Assembly (NCBI RefSeq): GCF_035917335.1 | Contig: NZ_CP109067.1 | Coordinates: 7,129,001 to 7,193,000 of the forward strand | Direction of reading: 5' to 3' | DNA length: 64,000 nt | Source of the DNA: Micromonospora sp. NBC_01813 | GTDB lineage: Bacteria > Actinomycetota > Actinomycetes > Mycobacteriales > Micromonosporaceae | Shown here: in pieces, positions 60,867 through 64,000 of the stretch | Layout: every line of letters begins with the position of its first letter | Position numbering within the stretch: position 1 is the first letter of the stretch | Position numbers and translations under genes: made by a program | The notes under the pieces: generated by a model | The model's input: only the letters and a program-made list of their open reading frames with translations | Told to the model about the DNA's origin: nothing | Database searches by the model: none

Positions 60867-61442
60867 TCAGTATTGGGCTTGTTCGTCCATCCGTGCCCGT
60901 AGCCGGTCGGCGAAGTCCGGTACGCCGGCCTTCGCAAGGAGGCTGGTCAGGTCGGTCGGGGACATCGGTGGGCGGCGTTTCTCGCCGGCCAGCCGCACGA
61001 TGCTGCCGAGGACCTCGTCCGGCCATGCGTCGAACAGGCCACAGAGGTAGCCGTCCGGTGCGCAAACCCGTATCCGACGGGCGGCCAGGGGCACGGCGGG
61101 AAAGTCTGCCTGGTTCCAGGTCACGATCGCCTCGGCGCCACCGGCGATGGCTGCGGCCATGTGCACCCGATCGTCGGGGTCATCGCCGGGCATCTGCGCG
61201 ACCAGACGGGTGTACGCGGACTCCGGTATCTCGCTGTCAGCAAAGTATTCGCGGATCGCGGACGTGATCGCGGCGGCGGAGGCGGCCGTACGGTGCTGTT
61301 CCCGTACGATCACCCGTTCCCACTCGGCCAGCAGCGCTTGGGTCCAGAGCACCTCGTGGACGCTGTCTTCGGTCAGAGCGAGCATGACGTCCATCACCGA
61401 GAACGGGAACAACACGTTGGTGTCGACGAAGACCCGCGTCAC
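60867..61442 (-). CDS. PIN-domain ribonuclease toxin
   Basis: A 191-residue PIN-domain protein, probably a VapC-like ribonuclease toxin. The metal-binding acidic residues are in RVFVDTNVLFP (Asp7), LLAEWERVIV, DDPDDRVHMAAAIAGG and TWNQADFP. The C-terminal ~70 residues are an extension found in a subgroup of PIN proteins. The start is GTG 61442 (or TTG two codons upstream), 16 bp after the stop of a helix-turn-helix gene that is likely its antitoxin. Confidence 0.85.
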   Translation of the reverse strand: MTRVFVDTNVLFPFSVMDVMLALTEDSVHEVLWTQALLAEWERVIVREQHRTAASAAAITSAIREYFADSEIPESAYTRLVAQMPGDDPDDRVHMAAAIAGGAEAIVTWNQADFPAVPLAARRIRVCAPDGYLCGLFDAWPDEVLGSIVRLAGEKRRPPMSPTDLTSLLAKAGVPDFADRLRARMDEQAQY

Positions 61443-61458
61443 GATCAACGCCGCCGGT

Positions 61459-61908
61459 TCAGTAGGGAAGGTCCGCAGACTGGACCGCGTCGGCAATGCG
61501 TCGACGCCCCGCCCGGCGGCGCTCACGACGGGCCTGAAACTCAAGCACGTCCGCTAGGCGCACGACCCGGTGCCGGCTGCCGGGCAGATGTTCCGCAGGG
61601 AGCTCCCCGGCATCCAACAGTCGGGCGACGAACGGCCGAGACAACCCGAGCAACTCGCCCACCTCGGCCGGGGTCAAGAGGACCTCGGTGGCGAGCACGG
61701 TCACCCCGTGGCCCTGCGACAACTGGCCGGCGGATGCCCGCAGCACGGCCACTAGCGATGCCGGCAACGCGATCTCTTCGCCATCTGGTAGCCGTAGGGT
61801 GGCCTCGGAGATGCCGGCGGACGCGCGGCTGACCGCTGCAGCTCGGTCGCGGTCGTCGGGACCTGGCTCGACACACGCCGCCGCGCCCAGCACGCTCGAT
61901 CGCGCCAT
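61459..61908 (-). CDS. Excisionase-family HTH antitoxin of the PIN toxin
   Basis: A 149-residue protein. The middle carries a MerR/excisionase-type helix-turn-helix (LTPAEVGELLGLSRPFVARLLDAGELPAEHLPGSRHRVVRLADVLEF). The N-terminal ~80 residues have no recognised domain, except a segment LPDGEEIALPASLVAVL. It is transcribed just before the PIN gene, the normal antitoxin-then-toxin order. ATG 61908 follows gggagggtgag. Confidence 0.87.
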   Translation of the reverse strand: MARSSVLGAAACVEPGPDDRDRAAAVSRASAGISEATLRLPDGEEIALPASLVAVLRASAGQLSQGHGVTVLATEVLLTPAEVGELLGLSRPFVARLLDAGELPAEHLPGSRHRVVRLADVLEFQARRERRRAGRRRIADAVQSADLPY

Positions 61909-62291
61909 CTCACCCTCCCAGCGCCCGACGATATCAGAAACAACTGTAACTCGCTGCCAGTTCGGGTGTCCATGGCTGCGGCGATAGCCAGCCGGAGAGC
62001 GGCACCCCGCTTGTGAATCGTGACGCAGGTCGATGTATCGGGCGGGCGGTGTCGGGCATGCCCGCGCCAGAGTCAAATGTCAGCGCGTGGCTGGTGGGCA
62101 AGCTGCTCCAACTCGGGCGGCGCCGACGCCATAGCAGATCGACAGCGGCTGCTCCCGTCTGTCCACAGCTACCGGCGTTGTCCACAGGGGTCGCGGCTGG
62201 TGCTGGTGGGGTCGGTTCGTCGGGGCGACGCTGGACGCCGAGTCGACTCGGAAGTCCAGCCCCAGTTCCACGAGCCCTTTGCGGAGATGCA
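61909..62291. promoter_or_regulatory. 383-bp intergenic region upstream of the SSB gene with two DnaA-box-like sites
   Basis: No gene is seen. CTGTCCACA at 62159-62167 and TTGTCCACA at 62178-62186 lie in direct orientation 19 bp apart. The second matches exactly the actinobacterial DnaA-box consensus TTGTCCACA, and the first differs at one base. They are 106-133 bp upstream of the SSB start codon. They may let DnaA control the SSB gene, or be chance matches; the rest of the region shows no clear motif. Confidence 0.45.
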
Positions 62292-63221
62292 ATGTTTGAT
62301 ACCTACGTTACGATTGTCGGAAATGTGTTGACTGCGCCGGAGTGGCGGCGGACCACCCAGACCAACACGCTGGTCGCCAACTTCAAGGTGGCCTCGACCT
62401 CCCGGCGCCTCGACCGGGAGAACAACCGGTGGGTCGACGGCAACAGCCTGCGGGTGCGGGTGAACTGCTGGCGCAGGCTCGCCGAGGGCGTCGCCTCCTC
62501 GGTCATGCTCGGCGACCCGGTCGTGGTCGTCGGCCGGCTCTACACCCGCGACTGGGTGGACAGCGACGGCAACAACCGCGTGCAGTACGAGATGGAGGCG
62601 GTCGCGGTCGGGCACGACCTGGCCCGGGGTCGGAGTGAGGGTCGGTTCATGCGCAGCCGGCCGACGTTGGCGACCAGTGAGGTCGCCGGCGAGGACCCGG
62701 AGCGGCGGGTGCAGGGTGAGGCCACCGCCGAGGTGCCGGCCAACGAAGTGCCGGTGACCCGTACCGAGCTGTTCGACGGCGACGACGACCCGATGTTCCT
62801 GGAGCCGTCGGTGCCGTCGCCGGTCGAGGGGGAGCCGAACCGTCCGGGTGGTCGGCCGATCACCCTGGCCGTGGACATCCTGGCCGCCCAGGCAACGGCA
62901 GCCGCCGCCGAGGCGCGCCCGGTCAACCGGCCCGACGGCACCCTGACCTACTCCACCGGCACCAGGGACGACGCCATCTACCGCGACGAGTCGTCGGACA
63001 GGCTGGATGACGAGCGGTCACCGGTGCCCACCGAGGACGAAGCCGGAATGTACGTGGCAAGCGGACAGGCGAGCGTCGGGCAGGAGACTGTCAAGCGTGA
63101 GGCTGCCGGGGACCGGGCCGCTGCCGAGGATCCGGCGGGCGATCCGCTGCCGGTCGAGGAGGAGTCGGCCTCGCCGAGTCGGTCCCGGCGGTCGCGGAGT
63201 CGGACCGCCGTGCCGGTCTGA
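62292..63221 (+). CDS. ssb: Single-stranded-DNA-binding protein paralogue with a long acidic tail
   Basis: A 309-residue protein. An OB fold spans about residues 1-115 (MFDTYVTIVGNVLTAPEWRR, then VANFKVASTSRRLDRENNRWVDGN, LGDPVVVVGRLYTRDW). The remaining ~190 residues are rich in Glu, Asp, Pro and Ala and look disordered, ending in an Arg/Ser-rich stretch. The DDDIPF-like C-terminal tip that lets SSB recruit partners is absent, so this is a paralogue rather than the essential SSB. ATG 62292 follows gcggag. Two DnaA-box-like sites lie upstream. Confidence 0.85.
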   Translation: MFDTYVTIVGNVLTAPEWRRTTQTNTLVANFKVASTSRRLDRENNRWVDGNSLRVRVNCWRRLAEGVASSVMLGDPVVVVGRLYTRDWVDSDGNNRVQYEMEAVAVGHDLARGRSEGRFMRSRPTLATSEVAGEDPERRVQGEATAEVPANEVPVTRTELFDGDDDPMFLEPSVPSPVEGEPNRPGGRPITLAVDILAAQATAAAAEARPVNRPDGTLTYSTGTRDDAIYRDESSDRLDDERSPVPTEDEAGMYVASGQASVGQETVKREAAGDRAAAEDPAGDPLPVEEESASPSRSRRSRSRTAVPV

Positions 63222-63247
63222 TCCTGCGTCGGTGCGTACCAGCGGGT

Positions 63248-63281
63248 GCGGTGGCACGGTGACAGCCGGCCGTGCCACCGC
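63248..63281 (+). terminator. Perfect hairpin between ssb and cobD
   Basis: gcggtggcacgg at 63248-63259 is repeated inversely as ccgtgccaccgc at 63270-63281, a 12-bp perfect stem with a 10-nt loop. It lies 27 nt after the SSB stop. There is no U-tract, but the stem is strong enough for transcription termination. It shows none of the conserved B12-box segments, so a cobalamin riboswitch for cobD is not indicated. Confidence 0.6.
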
Positions 63282-63318
63282 TCCGGAGGCGGACCGGTGC
63301 CCCACGTAAGCTGCCGAG

Positions 63319-64000
63319 GTGGCTACCAGCGCTGGCAGGTTCAGGTTGTCGGCTGTCGCCGCCACGGCCGGCGGGATGGTCGCCGGCTACGCCCTCGACG
63401 CGCTGCTCGGTGACCCTCGCCGCTGGCATCCGGTGGCCGGCTACGGCAGGTTCGCGGGCGCCGTCGAGCGTCGGATGTACCGGCCGACCCGTCGGGCAGG
63501 TGCCGCCTACACGGCGGTCGCGGTCGGTGCGCCGGTGCTCGCGGCAGCGGCCGCTTCGGTGCTGACCCGCCGGCATCCGCTCGCCCGGGCGACGATCGTC
63601 GCCGGCGCGACCTGGGCGGTGCTCGGCGGGCGCACCCTGCGGACCGAGTCGAAGGTGATGGCGCGGGCGCTGCGCCACGGCGACGTACCGGCTGCCCGTC
63701 GCCGGCTCAATCACCTGTGTGGCCGGGACCCGGCCACCCTCGAAGCGCCGGAGTTGGCCCGCGCGACGGTCGAGTCGGTCGCCGAGAACACCTCGGACGC
63801 CGTGGTCGCCCCACTGTTCTGGGGAGCCGTCGCCGGGCTGCCCGGCCTGGTCGGGTACCGCGCGGCGAACACCCTGGACGCGATGGTCGGGCACCGGTCG
63901 CCGCGCTACGAGCGTTTCGGCACCGCCTCGGCGCGACTCGACGACGTGCTGAACTTCGTGCCGTCGCGGCTGACCGGCCTGGCCGCCGTGGCGTGGGCGC
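63319..64000 (+). CDS. cobD: Cobalamin biosynthesis protein CobD/CbiB (partial)
   Basis: The first 227 residues of an integral membrane enzyme that joins aminopropanol (or its phosphate) to cobyric acid to give cobinamide; the gene runs off the right edge. Landmarks are DALLGDPRRWHPVAGYG, the ESVAENTSDAVVAPLFWG segment, NTLDAMVGHR and ERFGTASARLDDVLNFVPSR, all typical of CbiB. A hydrophobic stretch follows the N terminus. GTG 63319 is preceded by a weak gccgag site. It extends the cobalamin theme of the window. Confidence 0.93.
   Translation, partial: MATSAGRFRLSAVAATAGGMVAGYALDALLGDPRRWHPVAGYGRFAGAVERRMYRPTRRAGAAYTAVAVGAPVLAAAAASVLTRRHPLARATIVAGATWAVLGGRTLRTESKVMARALRHGDVPAARRRLNHLCGRDPATLEAPELARATVESVAENTSDAVVAPLFWGAVAGLPGLVGYRAANTLDAMVGHRSPRYERFGTASARLDDVLNFVPSRLTGLAAVAWA

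Noticed and set aside
63222-63318. Possible cobalamin riboswitch before cobD
   Set aside because: The region is under 100 bp, with one simple 12-bp hairpin and no B12-box segment. The same holds for the short leaders before the mutase gene and bluB.

Overview
The window is high-GC DNA with GTG and TTG starts, many 4-base stop/start overlaps, F420-dependent enzymes, a SigE-family ECF sigma factor and an NAD-dependent glutamate dehydrogenase of the 180-kDa class. This points to a filamentous actinobacterium, most likely of the Micromonosporaceae (inferred from gene content, not from a marker gene). It reads as ordinary chromosome. I see no insertion sequence, phage gene, CRISPR array or rRNA, and a single tRNA.

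Region 1 (1-12.8 kb) centres on acyl-CoA metabolism: methylmalonyl-CoA epimerase, a thiolase overlapping the mutase chaperone meaB, and, after prolyl-tRNA synthetase, a B12-dependent acyl-CoA mutase large subunit. The mutase carries Phe80 and Gln198, which mark isobutyryl-CoA mutase rather than methylmalonyl-CoA mutase. ACC deaminase with a GntR regulator, an AbiEi/DUF559-type protein, an F420 (LLM) oxidoreductase and a Tat-exported arylsulfotransferase-like protein lie between.

Region 2 (12.8-25.2 kb) is a probable operon of one ABC ATPase with a degenerate signature motif, two FtsX-type permeases of about 1,000 residues each, a thioredoxin/TPR protein and an arginase-family protein. It is followed on the other strand by a GntR regulator, a tiny overlapping ORF and a flavoprotein, then a lipoprotein class B penicillin-binding protein.

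Region 3 (25.4-45 kb) holds the large NAD-glutamate dehydrogenase, a GNAT protein, an SCP2 protein overlapping a glycogen-debranching-type enzyme, a second F420 enzyme, a secreted trypsin-like protease with five FG-GAP repeats, a potassium channel divergent from a Ktr/Trk potassium uptake pair, several methyltransferases (two of them fused to other domains), bluB, and a GNAT remnant.

Region 4 (45-57.3 kb) holds two cell-surface genes, a secreted M12-type metalloprotease and a membrane sulfatase. Divergent from these is a regulatory operon: a membrane protein with an FtsX extracellular-like domain, a SigE-family sigma factor, a histidine kinase and response regulator, and an orphan FtsX-like permease.

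Region 5 (57.3-64 kb) holds a darTG DNA ADP-ribosylation toxin-antitoxin pair beside tRNA-Arg(UCU), a lipase-like hydrolase, a PPOX F420 protein, a HTH/PIN toxin-antitoxin pair, a long-tailed SSB paralogue with two DnaA-box-like sites upstream, and the start of cobD. With bluB, the mutase and MeaB, cobD gives the window a cobalamin thread: B12 synthesis, B12-dependent catalysis and B12-enzyme maintenance.
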